Origin: Erwinia sorbitola
GTDB taxonomy: Bacteria; Pseudomonadota; Gammaproteobacteria; Enterobacterales; Enterobacteriaceae
Assembly: GCF_009738185.1 (NCBI RefSeq)
Contig: NZ_CP046509.1
Span: forward strand, 1,057,501-1,121,500
Length of the DNA: 64,000 bases
Direction: 5' to 3'
In this document: positions 1 to 8,857 of the stretch, one piece after another
Layout: every line of letters begins with the position of its first letter
Numbering within the stretch: the stretch's first letter is position 1
Notes under the pieces: model-generated
What the model was told of the DNA's origin: nothing
What the model saw: only the letters and a program-made list of their open reading frames with translations
Database searches by the model: none
Translations under genes and position numbers: made by a program

Positions 1-1337
1 TACATCTGCTGTGCGTTCGCGTTGTATGGCGTAACTGATTCCGTCAGCTGTGCATGGTGCAACGACTCACGATTAGTCCACATGGTTGTGGTAATCGAGG
101 TACCAATCGAACCTGCCAGCGTTCGGGTAAAGTTCGACAGACTGGAAGCCGCCGCCAGCCTTTCCGGAGGCAGCCCCGAGAGCGTGATGGTGGTCAGAGG
201 CATAAAGAAGCAGGCCACTGCAAAGCCCTGGATAAATTGCGGCCAGGCCGACGCACCAAAATCCATACCCGGTTCAAAGGTATAGGCACGCCAGTAGAAG
301 CACACCGCATACATGATGAAGCTGAAGCTCACCAGCCGCCGCATATCCAGCTTATGCGCAAAGCGACCGATAATCGGCGACAGGATCACCGGAATAATTC
401 CGACGGGCGCCGATGCCAGCCCTGCCCAGGTGGCCGTGTAGCCGTATACCTCCTGCAACAGCTGCGGCAGAAGGACGATCGAGCCAAAATAGAGCATATA
501 GGCAAGGCTTATCGACAGACAGCCGATGGTAAAGTTGCGCGATTTAAATAGCGACAGATCGACAATCGGGTGATCGTCGGTCAACTCCCACACCAGTAGC
601 ACCGCCAGGGCTACGACGGCTATCACCGTTAATGTAATAATTTCCGGGGAACTGAACCAGTCCAGCTCTTTACCGCGATCCAGCATCACCTGCAGGCAAC
701 CAATACCCACCACCAGCAAGACCAGACCGACGGTATCGATTGGACGGATGACGGTGGCAGTTTCGCGGTTGCGCAGCGTCTGAAATGCCAGCAGCACGAC
801 GACCACACCAATCGGTACGTTGATAAAGAAGATCCATCCCCAGTGATAGTTATCACTGATCCAGCCGCCGAGGATCGGGCCACAAATCGGGGCAACGATC
901 ACCGTCATCGCCCATAGCGATAGCGCCACACTACGCTTGGCCGGAGGATAGTTATTTAGCAGCAGGCTCTGCGATAGCGGGATCAGCGGGCCTGCGACGA
1001 TACCCTGGATTACGCGGAAGAAGATCAGCATGCTCAGGCTTTCGGACATGCCGCACAGCCATGAAGCGACGACAAACGCCACCGTCGACCACAGAAACAG
1101 TTTCACTTCCCCGAAACGCTTGGCCAGCCAGCCGGTGATCGGAATTGAAATGGCATTCGCCACGCCAAATGAGGTGATCACCCAGGTGCCCTGAGAGTTA
1201 GAGGCTCCCAGGTTCCCGGCAATGGTGGGGATCGCCACGTTAGCAATCGTGGAGTCCAGCACCTGCATAAAAGTAGCCAGCGACAGCGCAATGGTCATCA
1301 GAACCAGCTGCGTGCCTTCAAGCGGTTTACGCGCCAT
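1..1337 (-). CDS. emrB: EmrB, multidrug efflux MFS transporter (3' end off window)
   Basis: Inner-membrane drug:proton antiporter of the DHA2 (14-TM) major facilitator family, the pump of the EmrAB-TolC tripartite exporter. The visible 445 residues start MARKPLEGTQ and run through the typical N-terminal segment (LDSTIANVAIPTIAGNLGAS). The last visible residues (HHAQLTESVTPYNANAQQM) still match EmrB, so about 65 C-terminal residues lie beyond base 1. The start codon is ATG at 1337, 17 bp after the emrA stop, so the two genes are co-transcribed with mprA upstream. No frameshift is seen in the visible part. Confidence 0.95.
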   Translation of the reverse strand, partial: MARKPLEGTQLVLMTIALSLATFMQVLDSTIANVAIPTIAGNLGASNSQGTWVITSFGVANAISIPITGWLAKRFGEVKLFLWSTVAFVVASWLCGMSESLSMLIFFRVIQGIVAGPLIPLSQSLLLNNYPPAKRSVALSLWAMTVIVAPICGPILGGWISDNYHWGWIFFINVPIGVVVVLLAFQTLRNRETATVIRPIDTVGLVLLVVGIGCLQVMLDRGKELDWFSSPEIITLTVIAVVALAVLLVWELTDDHPIVDLSLFKSRNFTIGCLSISLAYMLYFGSIVLLPQLLQEVYGYTATWAGLASAPVGIIPVILSPIIGRFAHKLDMRRLVSFSFIMYAVCFYWRAYTFEPGMDFGASAWPQFIQGFAVACFFMPLTTITLSGLPPERLAAASSLSNFTRTLAGSIGTSITTTMWTNRESLHHAQLTESVTPYNANAQQM

Positions 1338-1354
1338 AACAGTCTCCCGCCGAG

Positions 1355-2527
1355 TTAGCCGGCATTGGCACGGATGATATCGGCAATCAGCTGATTCGCT
1401 GGTGCCAGATCCAGCGCCAGTGCATCGCTCTCATATGCGGGTTTACTGCGCACGCTGGTGGCAAGAACTGCACCCTCACTGTTGCTGGTATCGACTTTGA
1501 CCAGCGTCGACAGGCCGATACGTAGCGGATGTTTTGCCACTTCCTGCGGATCAAGTTCAATACGTACAGGAAGACGCTGAACGACTTTGATCCAGTTGCC
1601 CGTAGCATTTTGCGCTGGCAGCAGTGAGAACACACTCCCGGTGCCCATATCCAGGCCGACCACTTTACCGTGGTAAACCACGTCATCGCCGTAGATATCG
1701 CTGATCACCGTTGCTGGCTGACCGATGCGTACGCCAGCCAGCTGTGTCTCTTTAAAGTTGGCATCAACCCAGAGATTATCAGCAGGCACAATCGCCAGTA
1801 ACGGCGTCGTGGTACCAATTTGTGAGCCTACCTGCACGCTACGACGTGATATATAGCCATCAATCGGGCTGATGATATTAGTACGCTGTAGTGCAAGCCA
1901 GGCATCACGCAGTGCCGCGGCATTCTGTTTCACTGCTGGTTGATTTTCCAGCGAGGTATCAAGGATCATCGCCTGATTAGCGTTGTATTGCTGCGTCGCC
2001 ACATCAAGCTGTGCTTTTGCTGTGGTGACAGCATCGCGGGCATGTTGCAGGTCTTCTTTGCCGATCAGGTTTGATGCGCCCAGGGGCTCGCGACGGCGTA
2101 AATCCGCCTGAGCCTGTTCGAGCGCGGTTTTCTGCAACGCGATAGAGGCCTGATACTGCCTGCTGTTAATAATCAGCTGATGCGTCTGACGTACGCTGGT
2201 GGCCAGTGCTGTTTGTGCTTTCTCAAAAGCCTGTTCAGCATCGGTACGATCCAGCGTTACCAGCACATCCCCTTTTTTCACAAAGTCAGTATCGTCAAAC
2301 CACACCTTATTAACGCTGCCGGATACCTGCGCCATCACCTGCGCCTGATTGCCTGCTACGTAGGCATCATCTGTTTCCTGGAAATGACGCAATACCAGGA
2401 ACCAGTAAGTCAGATAAGCCACCCCGATAATAACGAACACGACAGCCAGAAAAATCAGTGCATTTTTGCGCGTCTTTTTCTTCTTTCCTGGCTGCTGCGG
2501 GTCTTGTGTCACCGCGCTTGCACTCAT
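1355..2527 (-). CDS. emrA: EmrA, membrane fusion protein of the multidrug pump
   Basis: Periplasmic adaptor (HlyD/membrane fusion family) that links EmrB to outer-membrane TolC. At 390 aa it has the E. coli length. It shows a short cytosolic basic N-terminus (GKKKKTRKN), one TM segment at about residues 23-46, a biotinyl-lipoyl-like half (DDAYVAGNQAQVMAQVSG), a long helical hairpin with alternating hydrophobic/polar residues at about 90-200, and the second lipoyl half (ISPIDGYISRRSVQVGSQIG). A strong Shine-Dalgarno (AGGAG) precedes ATG 2527. It lies between mprA and emrB on the same strand. Confidence 0.96.
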   Translation of the reverse strand: MSASAVTQDPQQPGKKKKTRKNALIFLAVVFVIIGVAYLTYWFLVLRHFQETDDAYVAGNQAQVMAQVSGSVNKVWFDDTDFVKKGDVLVTLDRTDAEQAFEKAQTALATSVRQTHQLIINSRQYQASIALQKTALEQAQADLRRREPLGASNLIGKEDLQHARDAVTTAKAQLDVATQQYNANQAMILDTSLENQPAVKQNAAALRDAWLALQRTNIISPIDGYISRRSVQVGSQIGTTTPLLAIVPADNLWVDANFKETQLAGVRIGQPATVISDIYGDDVVYHGKVVGLDMGTGSVFSLLPAQNATGNWIKVVQRLPVRIELDPQEVAKHPLRIGLSTLVKVDTSNSEGAVLATSVRSKPAYESDALALDLAPANQLIADIIRANAG

Positions 2528-2595
2528 GATGTTCTCCTGATTCTCTTGCCATTCGGGCGTGCTATCACCATGGTTTATGATCGCCCGAGTCTAAA

Positions 2596-2620
2596 ATGCC
2601 AGCGGGGTTAGCGCTGGCAT
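2596..2620. other. Hairpin between mprA and emrA
   Basis: A perfect 9-bp stem (ATGCCAGCG / CGCTGGCAT) with a 7-nt loop lies in the 169-bp gap between mprA and emrA. Read on the minus strand it is followed by only TTTTA, so it could be a weak terminator or attenuator, or an RNA stabiliser, setting mprA versus emrAB levels. Confidence 0.5.
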
Positions 2621-2696
2621 AAATAAATTTACAGGGGGCTTAAAGTAGCGATTTCCAAAAAATGGTGTGTCGCACAATATGCTATTAGTGGAACAA

Positions 2697-3227
2697 TTAT
2701 CTGGAAAGAGAGGCGACGACTTGCTCTTCATCCATTTTATCAAGTCTGTTCAGAAGCTTACGGGTGATTCCTTCAAGCTGTGTTTTTTCCGATGCGCTTA
2801 ATGCCGACCACAACAGCTGCAAACACTGATGCTGTGGTGGTAAGAGCTGACGCAGGAATTCATGGCCTTTTGGCGTCAGATGCAGGTGCAGACAGCGGCG
2901 GTCGTTATCGCTTTCACGACGTTCGATCCAGCCGCGCTTTTCCAGTTCATCGGCAATACGCGTAGCGTTGGTTCGGGATGACCCCAGAGCGGAACTCAAT
3001 TCCGAAGGCTGAATGCTGTGATCTTCCTGCGCATCCAGCGTAATTAATGCCATAAACAGCGTTTCGTTGATCCCCTGCGCTTTCAGCATCTTGTTGCGGT
3101 TTTCCAGCAACTTACTTTGCATATGCATGCAAAGACGGGTCAGCATAATTTCCTGTAACGGGAAATCTTTCTGACGATTAGCACGAAAATTCAGCATCTG
3201 TTCAATGGGAGTAAACGAACTTTCCAT
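2697..3227 (-). CDS. mprA: MprA (EmrR), MarR-family repressor of emrAB
   Basis: 176-aa MarR-type winged-helix repressor, the E. coli length. It is known to repress its own operon (mprA-emrA-emrB) and to be released by small hydrophobic drugs and uncouplers. The DNA-binding region is visible in the middle (PSELSSALGSSRTNATRIADELEKRG, wing ERRESDNDRR). The N-terminal helices and C-terminal helices form the dimer. ATG 3227 has AGG about 10 bases upstream. It heads the emr operon here as in E. coli. Confidence 0.95.
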   Translation of the reverse strand: MESSFTPIEQMLNFRANRQKDFPLQEIMLTRLCMHMQSKLLENRNKMLKAQGINETLFMALITLDAQEDHSIQPSELSSALGSSRTNATRIADELEKRGWIERRESDNDRRCLHLHLTPKGHEFLRQLLPPQHQCLQLLWSALSASEKTQLEGITRKLLNRLDKMDEEQVVASLSR

Positions 3228-3244
3228 TATGTAGGAACCTCACT

Positions 3245-3254
3245 AGTTGCAACT
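3245..3254. promoter_or_regulatory. Candidate MprA operator
   Basis: A perfect 10-bp palindrome AGTTGCAACT lies 17 bp upstream of the mprA start, in its expected promoter region. MarR-family repressors bind palindromes of this type. Assignment to MprA rests on position only. Confidence 0.35.
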
Positions 3255-3313
3255 GGTATAATAACGATGATGATTAATAAGTAATGCCACTTTTTATGCA
3301 GACGGTGAAATAT

Positions 3314-3500
3314 TCACGGTACGGCCGCCATCATCAGTAGTTTCCAGGTCACTCCATAACCCAGGGCGCTTAACAGCATTGAAACAACATTGCTGCGCGT
3401 AAAATAGAAGGGTGATACCCGACAAGCCGAAGCCTGGCAGGGGTGGCAAAAAAGGGGCGTGATGCGCGCGAGTATCGGGCAGGTTTGATACCACCCATGC
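3314..3500 (-). pseudogene. ygaH: Decayed 3' remnant of ygaH (AzlD-type exporter subunit)
   Basis: On the minus strand, two reading frames together recall the end of E. coli YgaH, the small subunit of the YgaZH branched-chain amino acid exporter. One frame gives PFLPPLPGFGLSGIT, like FVPTLVGFAVLGAS. After a frameshift near 3415, the other gives FYFTRSNVVSMLLSALGYG then VTWKLL, like FYKTRSIIIPTLLSALAYG then LAWKMM, running to a stop at 3314. The 5' half of ygaH and all of ygaZ are missing. Position, immediately upstream of mprA, matches the E. coli order ygaZ-ygaH-mprA. The comparison is from memory, not an alignment run. Confidence 0.7.
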
Positions 3501-3695
3501 CAGTTGAGGTGGGTTATATTTTCATTCATAACCATGCCTTGTCGCTCAAACATGAGACAATGTTACTCTGCTGTTACTGAATAATTTCATCTGAAAACAT
3601 AACCGACCTGAATAAATTGCGCCTAACCTTACCAGAGTACGAAAAGTCTTAACAGGCGGCAGGCGTTGAAAAAACTTCATTTTCTTCGCAAAAAA

Positions 3696-4880
3696 TCAAT
3701 GTGCTTCTGACTCATACACATGGCCTTTCCACCAAAAAAATAGATTAACGACGGTTAACAGAGCGCCCGCCGCGCAGACGCCATACCAGCCAGCAGCCTG
3801 AAACGCTGATGCAGATAACAGTGAACCGGCTGCTCCGCCGATGAAATAGCTGGTCATATACCCGGCAGTCAACCGGTTACGCGCTTCTGGCATATGACGA
3901 TAGATCACACTCTGATTGGTAATATGCACACCCTGTACCGCAAGGTCGAGTAGGATAATCCCGAAAATAAGGGCGACTAAGGAGTTTGCTCCCAGTGCGG
4001 TCAACCCCCAGGAAGCCAGCAGAATCAGCAAACCTGCGCTGGTGGTCTGACGGGCTTTGCCTTTATCTGCCAGTGAACCGGCCTGACGTGCCGCCAGTGC
4101 CCCCGCCGCGCCTACCAGGCCCAGCAGGCCTATCTCACCTTCGGAATAGTTCCACTCAGGCGATGAGAGTAAAAATGCCATTGAGGTCCAGAGCACGCTG
4201 AAATTGGCAAACGCCAGGCAGCCAATAATGGCCCGGGTACGCAGTATCGGATGCTGTGCGTACAGGGTAAAAATGGAGCGCAGCAGTTGACCATAGTTCA
4301 ACGGAACCGATTGCTTATAGCGCGGAAGCCAGCGCCACAGAGCCATTGCCATCAGCACCATCAGTACGCTGGCCACCCAATAGACCGTTCTCCAGCCGCC
4401 TAACTGCGCCAGCCCGCCAGCGACGGTACGTGCCAGCAGGATCCCCAGCAGTAAACCACTCATCACGGTGCCGACCACTTTGCCGCGCTTTTCAGGAGCA
4501 GCGAGGGTCGCTGCCAGCGGTACCAGAATTTGTGCTACTACCGAAAACAGTCCTGTCAGCACCGTTCCCAGCAGCATCATCGCTAGCGAAGAGGACAGTG
4601 CAGTAATCACCATTCCTCCCGCAGCCAGCAGACTCATAATGACGATCAATCCCCGGCGCTCCAGCATATCGCCGAGCGGTACCAGCAGCAGCAGCCCTGC
4701 GGCGTAACCTAACTGCGCGGTGGTGACAATAAAGCCTGCCTGATGAAATGACAGCGCAAAAGTCTGCGCAATAGTTGCCAGCAGCGGCTGTACATAGTAA
4801 TTACAGGCAACGGAGAGGCCGGTGGCGATCGACATCAGGGCAACCAGTGCAGGATTAAGTCCGGGACGGGGGGATTTCAT
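3696..4880 (-). CDS. MFS transporter, YgaY-like
   Basis: 394-aa, 12-TM major facilitator. It opens KSPRPGLNPALVALMSIATG and has an MFS loop 2-3 type motif (LLLVPLGDMLERRGLI). Substrate unknown; the family includes sugar and drug exporters. It sits between proX and the ygaH remnant, the place of E. coli ygaY, which is a pseudogene in K-12 but is intact here. I chose ATG 4880; an in-frame TTG at 4889 would add three residues, and neither has a clear Shine-Dalgarno. It is monocistronic, separated from proX by a strong terminator. Confidence 0.85.
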   Translation of the reverse strand: MKSPRPGLNPALVALMSIATGLSVACNYYVQPLLATIAQTFALSFHQAGFIVTTAQLGYAAGLLLLVPLGDMLERRGLIVIMSLLAAGGMVITALSSSLAMMLLGTVLTGLFSVVAQILVPLAATLAAPEKRGKVVGTVMSGLLLGILLARTVAGGLAQLGGWRTVYWVASVLMVLMAMALWRWLPRYKQSVPLNYGQLLRSIFTLYAQHPILRTRAIIGCLAFANFSVLWTSMAFLLSSPEWNYSEGEIGLLGLVGAAGALAARQAGSLADKGKARQTTSAGLLILLASWGLTALGANSLVALIFGIILLDLAVQGVHITNQSVIYRHMPEARNRLTAGYMTSYFIGGAAGSLLSASAFQAAGWYGVCAAGALLTVVNLFFWWKGHVYESEAH

Positions 4881-5024
4881 AACAACCAATATGAGTGTGA
4901 GAATTATCTTAGTGCCTAATAATAACCTAAAAAACTATTTCACTCACATGATTATTGACAGGACAAACCAGTTAGCGCCTTGAAATGGGCCAGTCTGAAT
5001 GCCGCTTCATCAATGTTTCTGCCA

Positions 5025-5060
5025 TAAAAAAAAGGGGCGAACCAGTAGATGGTCGCCCCT
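5025..5060 (-). terminator. Rho-independent terminator of proVWX
   Basis: On the minus strand, AGGGGCGA / TCGCCCCT form an 8-bp stem followed by a run of eight T. It lies 35 bp after the proX stop. Confidence 0.85.
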
Positions 5061-5095
5061 GCATTCAATCCAGTAACAGATAGGTTTACTGGTTG

Positions 5096-6097
5096 TTATT
5101 TACCGGCAGCCAGCGCCTCTTTTACCCAGCCATCGAACTGTGCCTGGTGCGCTTTAATCCAGCCATCAACGTGTGCGTTAATATCTGCGTCAGAAGACTG
5201 TCCCTGATGCATGCGTGAGTTCTGCGCATTGATATCGGCAATTGGCAGTTTCATCTCCGCGAACAGTTTTGCTGCTGCCGGGTTTTTCTCAGCCCAGGCT
5301 TTGTTGGCAACAATATGCATGGTGTTCACCGGGAAACCGTAGTTCGCGCCGTTAGGCAGTTTGGTATCCACATCTTTCTGTTCGCCAGGCATCGCAGAGA
5401 ATGGCACCTGCAACCAAACGACGTCACGACCAGGAACCAGCACGTCGCTTACCCAGTACGGAGTCCAGGTATAGTAGAGGATCGGTTTACCTTCTTTATA
5501 GCGGGTGATGGTGTCGGCGATCATCGCCGAGTAGTTACCCTGGTTATGCTCAACGGTTTTACTCAGGTCGAAGGCATTGATCTGGTGGTTGATCACCGCC
5601 TCGCAGCCCCAGCCCGGTGCACAGCCGGTCATATCAGCTTTACCATCACCATTGGTATCAAACAGCTTCGCCAGCTTTGGATCTTTTAGCTGATCAATAC
5701 GCGTAATGTGGTATTTCTGCGCAGTTTTCTTATCAATCAGATAGCCCTGGGCCGCACCTTGCACGTAGGTTCCCTGGCGCAACAATTTAGCATCGCCCCC
5801 GGCAGCCTTATACATATCATCGTGCAGTGGCTTCCAGTTGGTCGCGATAAAGGTGGCATCGCCGGAGGCCAGGGAGGTATAGGCAACGTTATAGTCGACT
5901 TCGCTTGGCTCTTCTACGGTATAGCCCAGTTTGGTAAGCGCACGGCTCACCAGCAGGGTCTGGAAAGTTTCTTCTGTAATGGTGCTCTGAACGGGTTTAA
6001 CCGTAATGCCTTTACCAGGCAGATCGGCGGCGGATACCTGTACGGCAGCAAGCGTAGTAAACGCGGCGGCCAGCAGTGTAATTTTTCGCATAGTCAT
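5096..6097 (-). CDS. proX: ProX, glycine betaine-binding periplasmic protein
   Basis: 333-aa substrate-binding subunit of the ProU osmoprotectant ABC importer (E. coli 330 aa). It has a Sec signal peptide (MTMRKITLLAAAFTTLAAVQ, cleavage after VSA). The mature protein carries the typical segments DLPGKGITVKPVQ, GCAPGWGCEAVINHQ (the conserved Cys pair) and Trp-containing segments such as YYTWTPYWVSDVL that form the betaine aromatic cage. Start ATG 6097 is preferred because AAGAAGG lies at the right distance; ATG 6091 is possible. It is the last gene of proVWX, 13 bp after proW. Confidence 0.96.
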   Translation of the reverse strand: MTMRKITLLAAAFTTLAAVQVSAADLPGKGITVKPVQSTITEETFQTLLVSRALTKLGYTVEEPSEVDYNVAYTSLASGDATFIATNWKPLHDDMYKAAGGDAKLLRQGTYVQGAAQGYLIDKKTAQKYHITRIDQLKDPKLAKLFDTNGDGKADMTGCAPGWGCEAVINHQINAFDLSKTVEHNQGNYSAMIADTITRYKEGKPILYYTWTPYWVSDVLVPGRDVVWLQVPFSAMPGEQKDVDTKLPNGANYGFPVNTMHIVANKAWAEKNPAAAKLFAEMKLPIADINAQNSRMHQGQSSDADINAHVDGWIKAHQAQFDGWVKEALAAGK

Positions 6098-6110
6098 GAG
6101 TACCTTCTTT

Positions 6111-7268
6111 TTATTTAGTTTTACAGAAAGGACGAGCCAGCAGGCCAACAGGGCCAGTGGTGTACCAGCGGCGGTTGCCACGGCTGCGGCTGTCGCGTCC
6201 CAGCGATTGAGTCAGGCGGTCGAGAATAATCGCCAGAATCACAATGCCGACGCCGCCAACGGTGGCCAGGCCCATATCCAGACGGCCGATGCCGCGCAGT
6301 ACCATCTGACCGAGACCGCCTACTGCGATCATCGAAGCAATAACCACCATCGACAGTGCCAGCATCAGCGTCTGATTGACTCCGGCCATAATGGTTGGCA
6401 TTGCCAGCGGTAGCTGAACTTTGAACAGCATCTGGCGCGGGCTGGCACCAAACGACTCTGCCGCTTCGATCAGGTCAGCAGGCACCTGTTTGATCCCTAA
6501 GATAGTCAGACGAACAATCGGCGGCAGGGCGAAGATAATCGTCACCACTACGCCAGGCACATTACCGATACCGAACAGCATCACGATAGGCACCAGATAG
6601 ACAAACGCCGGGGTAGTCTGCATCGCATCCAGCAGCGGACGGATGATTTTTCCTGCACGTTCATTACGGGCCAGCCAGATCCCCAGCGGCAGACCAATGA
6701 TGATGCAGAACAGCAGGGCGGTCAGCACCAGCGCCAGCGTCACCATTGCCTGCGACCAGGCGCCGATGGCACCGATGGCCACCAGCGATACCAGCGTGGC
6801 AACGCCCATACTGAAGCTGGAAAGCTGCCAGGCAATCAGCGCGAACACGATAATCGCTACCGGTGCCGGCATTCCCAGCAGCAGGTTTTGAAAGGCACTG
6901 AGGATATAATCCACCGGCAGGCGGATGCCCTGGAACAGGGGGCGGAAGTGCGTAACTATCCAGTCGATGGCGGTGGTGACCCAGCTATCGAGGGGGATAA
7001 GTGTTTTATGGAAGGGATCCAGGATACTGAAGTGTTCTGCCTGTGGTGCCGGAGCACTGTTCAGCCAGTCGCTGCTGCTGGATACAGCATCATGCCCCGC
7101 ACCGCCAGTAGCCGCATCTGTTGCTGGCTGGCTGGTTGCAGCATCGGTTGGTGAACCCCATGGATCGCTGCTGGTCATCGCCGGGCTGTTATCCGCTGGT
7201 GTATTGCCAGCAGGGGCGGCATTTTGTGTGGTGCTGGTATCCCACGGGTTACTGGTTTGTTCACTCAT
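6111..7268 (-). CDS. proW: ProW, glycine betaine/proline ABC permease
   Basis: 385-aa inner-membrane permease of ProU (E. coli 354 aa). The N-terminal ~95 residues are a low-complexity Ser/Thr/Pro/Ala-rich tail, about 30 residues longer than in E. coli. Then come the TM helices and the binding-protein-dependent permease loop with the EAA motif (EAAESFGASPRQMLFKVQLP) that docks onto ProV. The start overlaps the proV stop in ATGA, so translation is probably coupled. The long N-terminal tail is a known ProW feature and is the only unusual part here. Confidence 0.96.
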   Translation of the reverse strand: MSEQTSNPWDTSTTQNAAPAGNTPADNSPAMTSSDPWGSPTDAATSQPATDAATGGAGHDAVSSSSDWLNSAPAPQAEHFSILDPFHKTLIPLDSWVTTAIDWIVTHFRPLFQGIRLPVDYILSAFQNLLLGMPAPVAIIVFALIAWQLSSFSMGVATLVSLVAIGAIGAWSQAMVTLALVLTALLFCIIIGLPLGIWLARNERAGKIIRPLLDAMQTTPAFVYLVPIVMLFGIGNVPGVVVTIIFALPPIVRLTILGIKQVPADLIEAAESFGASPRQMLFKVQLPLAMPTIMAGVNQTLMLALSMVVIASMIAVGGLGQMVLRGIGRLDMGLATVGGVGIVILAIILDRLTQSLGRDSRSRGNRRWYTTGPVGLLARPFCKTK

Positions 7269-8461
7269 GGCTGGCCTCCGTCACGGTCTAACGCCTGCAA
7301 CAACATCCCTTTAGAAATAATCCCAACGTACTGACCTTCTTCACCAACAACAGGCACGGCACAAGGAGCCTGCGCTACATGAGAGAGCAGGTCACTTAAT
7401 GAGGTCTCGGCGGGTACAGCCGCCGGGCTATCCAACAGCGCATGCTCCAGACCTTCGCCAGCGGCAAGCGCGATTTTCAGTGAATCAATGGAAACGGTAC
7501 CGACGAAGCGCTGTTTTTCCAGCACATAACCGTATTCACGGTCGTTGTCCTGAAGCAGTTTGATCGCTGAACGAGGGCCAAAGCCGGGTGCTTTACGAAT
7601 CAGTGCGGCTGCACTACGACGGGCAATATCTTTCGCGCTAAACACGTGGCTGATATCCACGCCGCGGAAGAAGGTGCGTACGTAGTCATTAGCAGGATTA
7701 TTGAGGATTTCATCTGGCGTACCAACCTGAATAACTTCACCGCCTTGCATAATCGCAATACGGTCACCGATGCGCATTGCTTCATCAAGATCGTGGGAAA
7801 TAAAGACAATGGTTCGCTGGTGGCGAGATTGTAATTTTACCAGCTCATCCTGCATCTCAGTACGAATTAATGGATCCAGCGCAGAGAAGGCTTCATCCAT
7901 CAATAATATATCGGGGTTGATTGCCAGCGCACGGGCTAATCCGACACGCTGCCGCATTCCACCGGAGAGTTCATCCGGGTAAGCGTGAGCATAATTATCC
8001 AGCCCGACCTGACGCAATGCATCCAGCGCTTTATCCTGGCGTTCCTGTAACGGAATTCCGGCCAGTTCCATGCCGAATGCAGCATTATTTAATACTGTCA
8101 TATGAGGCATTAATGCGAACGACTGGAATACCATGCTGATCTTACTTCGGCGCACCTGGCGTAATTCATTTGCAGATATTTTTGCAATATCAACGCCATC
8201 AATGATGACCTGGCCACGGGTGGGTTCTATCAGACGATTGAGAAGGCGGACCATGGTGGATTTACCTGAACCGGATAATCCCATGATGACAAAAATCTCG
8301 CCTTCTTCAATGGCCAGACTGGCGTCTTTCACGCCAAGAGACAACCCGGTTTTCTCCAGTAGCGCCTCTTTACTGATCCCTTTTTCGATGTGCTTAAATG
8401 CGCGCTCGGGGTTTTCCCCAAAAACTTTATATAAATTCTTTACTTCAAGTTTAATAGCCAT
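7265..8461 (-). CDS. proV: ProV, glycine betaine/proline ABC ATPase
   Basis: 398-aa cytosolic ATPase of ProU. Walker A GLSGSGKST, Q-loop VFQSFALMPH, signature LSGGMRQRVGLARAL, Walker B ILLMDEAFSALD and H-loop FISHDLDEAM are all present. The C-terminal third (about 280-398) holds the tandem CBS domains that sense ionic strength in this family. First gene of the operon; a proU-P2-like promoter lies upstream. ATG 8461 starts the protein (AIKLEVKNLYKVFGE), as in E. coli. Confidence 0.97.
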   Translation of the reverse strand: MAIKLEVKNLYKVFGENPERAFKHIEKGISKEALLEKTGLSLGVKDASLAIEEGEIFVIMGLSGSGKSTMVRLLNRLIEPTRGQVIIDGVDIAKISANELRQVRRSKISMVFQSFALMPHMTVLNNAAFGMELAGIPLQERQDKALDALRQVGLDNYAHAYPDELSGGMRQRVGLARALAINPDILLMDEAFSALDPLIRTEMQDELVKLQSRHQRTIVFISHDLDEAMRIGDRIAIMQGGEVIQVGTPDEILNNPANDYVRTFFRGVDISHVFSAKDIARRSAAALIRKAPGFGPRSAIKLLQDNDREYGYVLEKQRFVGTVSIDSLKIALAAGEGLEHALLDSPAAVPAETSLSDLLSHVAQAPCAVPVVGEEGQYVGIISKGMLLQALDRDGGQP

Positions 8462-8537
8462 GCATTAATTAATTTCCTGGTGATTGGTTGGTTTTATATA
8501 TTCAGCTCTTCTGTTTGGGTAAATATTAGCGGCATAT

Positions 8538-8565
8538 ACCGTAGCACACTGAGAATCTGAGACAA
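8538..8565 (-). promoter_or_regulatory. proU P2-like promoter
   Basis: On the minus strand TTGTCT and TACGGT are separated by 16 bp (CAGATTCTCAGTGTGC), closely resembling the E. coli proU P2 promoter as I remember it (TTGCCT-16-TAGGGT), about 77 bp upstream of proV. The rest of 8462-8857 shows no gene. It holds only this promoter and the nrdF 3' flank, in which I see no clear terminator. Confidence 0.6.
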
Positions 8566-8857
8566 CCCTAAAGGGTCACAAAGGAAATGCCGGATGAGAT
8601 GCCCGTCCCGGCTAATGCCAGAGCAGGTAAGGGATGAGGGCGAATTGAGTCAGGCTGAAAAAAATGGATATTTCGTTAGGAAATATCCTGTAGAAGGCTG
8701 AATTATGCCCTCAGCAGGGGGAGGGGATCGACAAATAATCGTCAGAAAAATGCCATATTTATGTCATCGGAAAAGTATGCGGACACTGAAAAACAATAAC
8801 TAATTAGAAGGGGAATATAAGAAAGAGGGCCGCAGGATGCAGCCATCTCTGAAGGGA

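Noticed and set aside
2180..2611. 143-codon plus-strand frame over emrA
   Set aside because: Antisense to the well-conserved emrA gene, no domain or ribosome-binding site.
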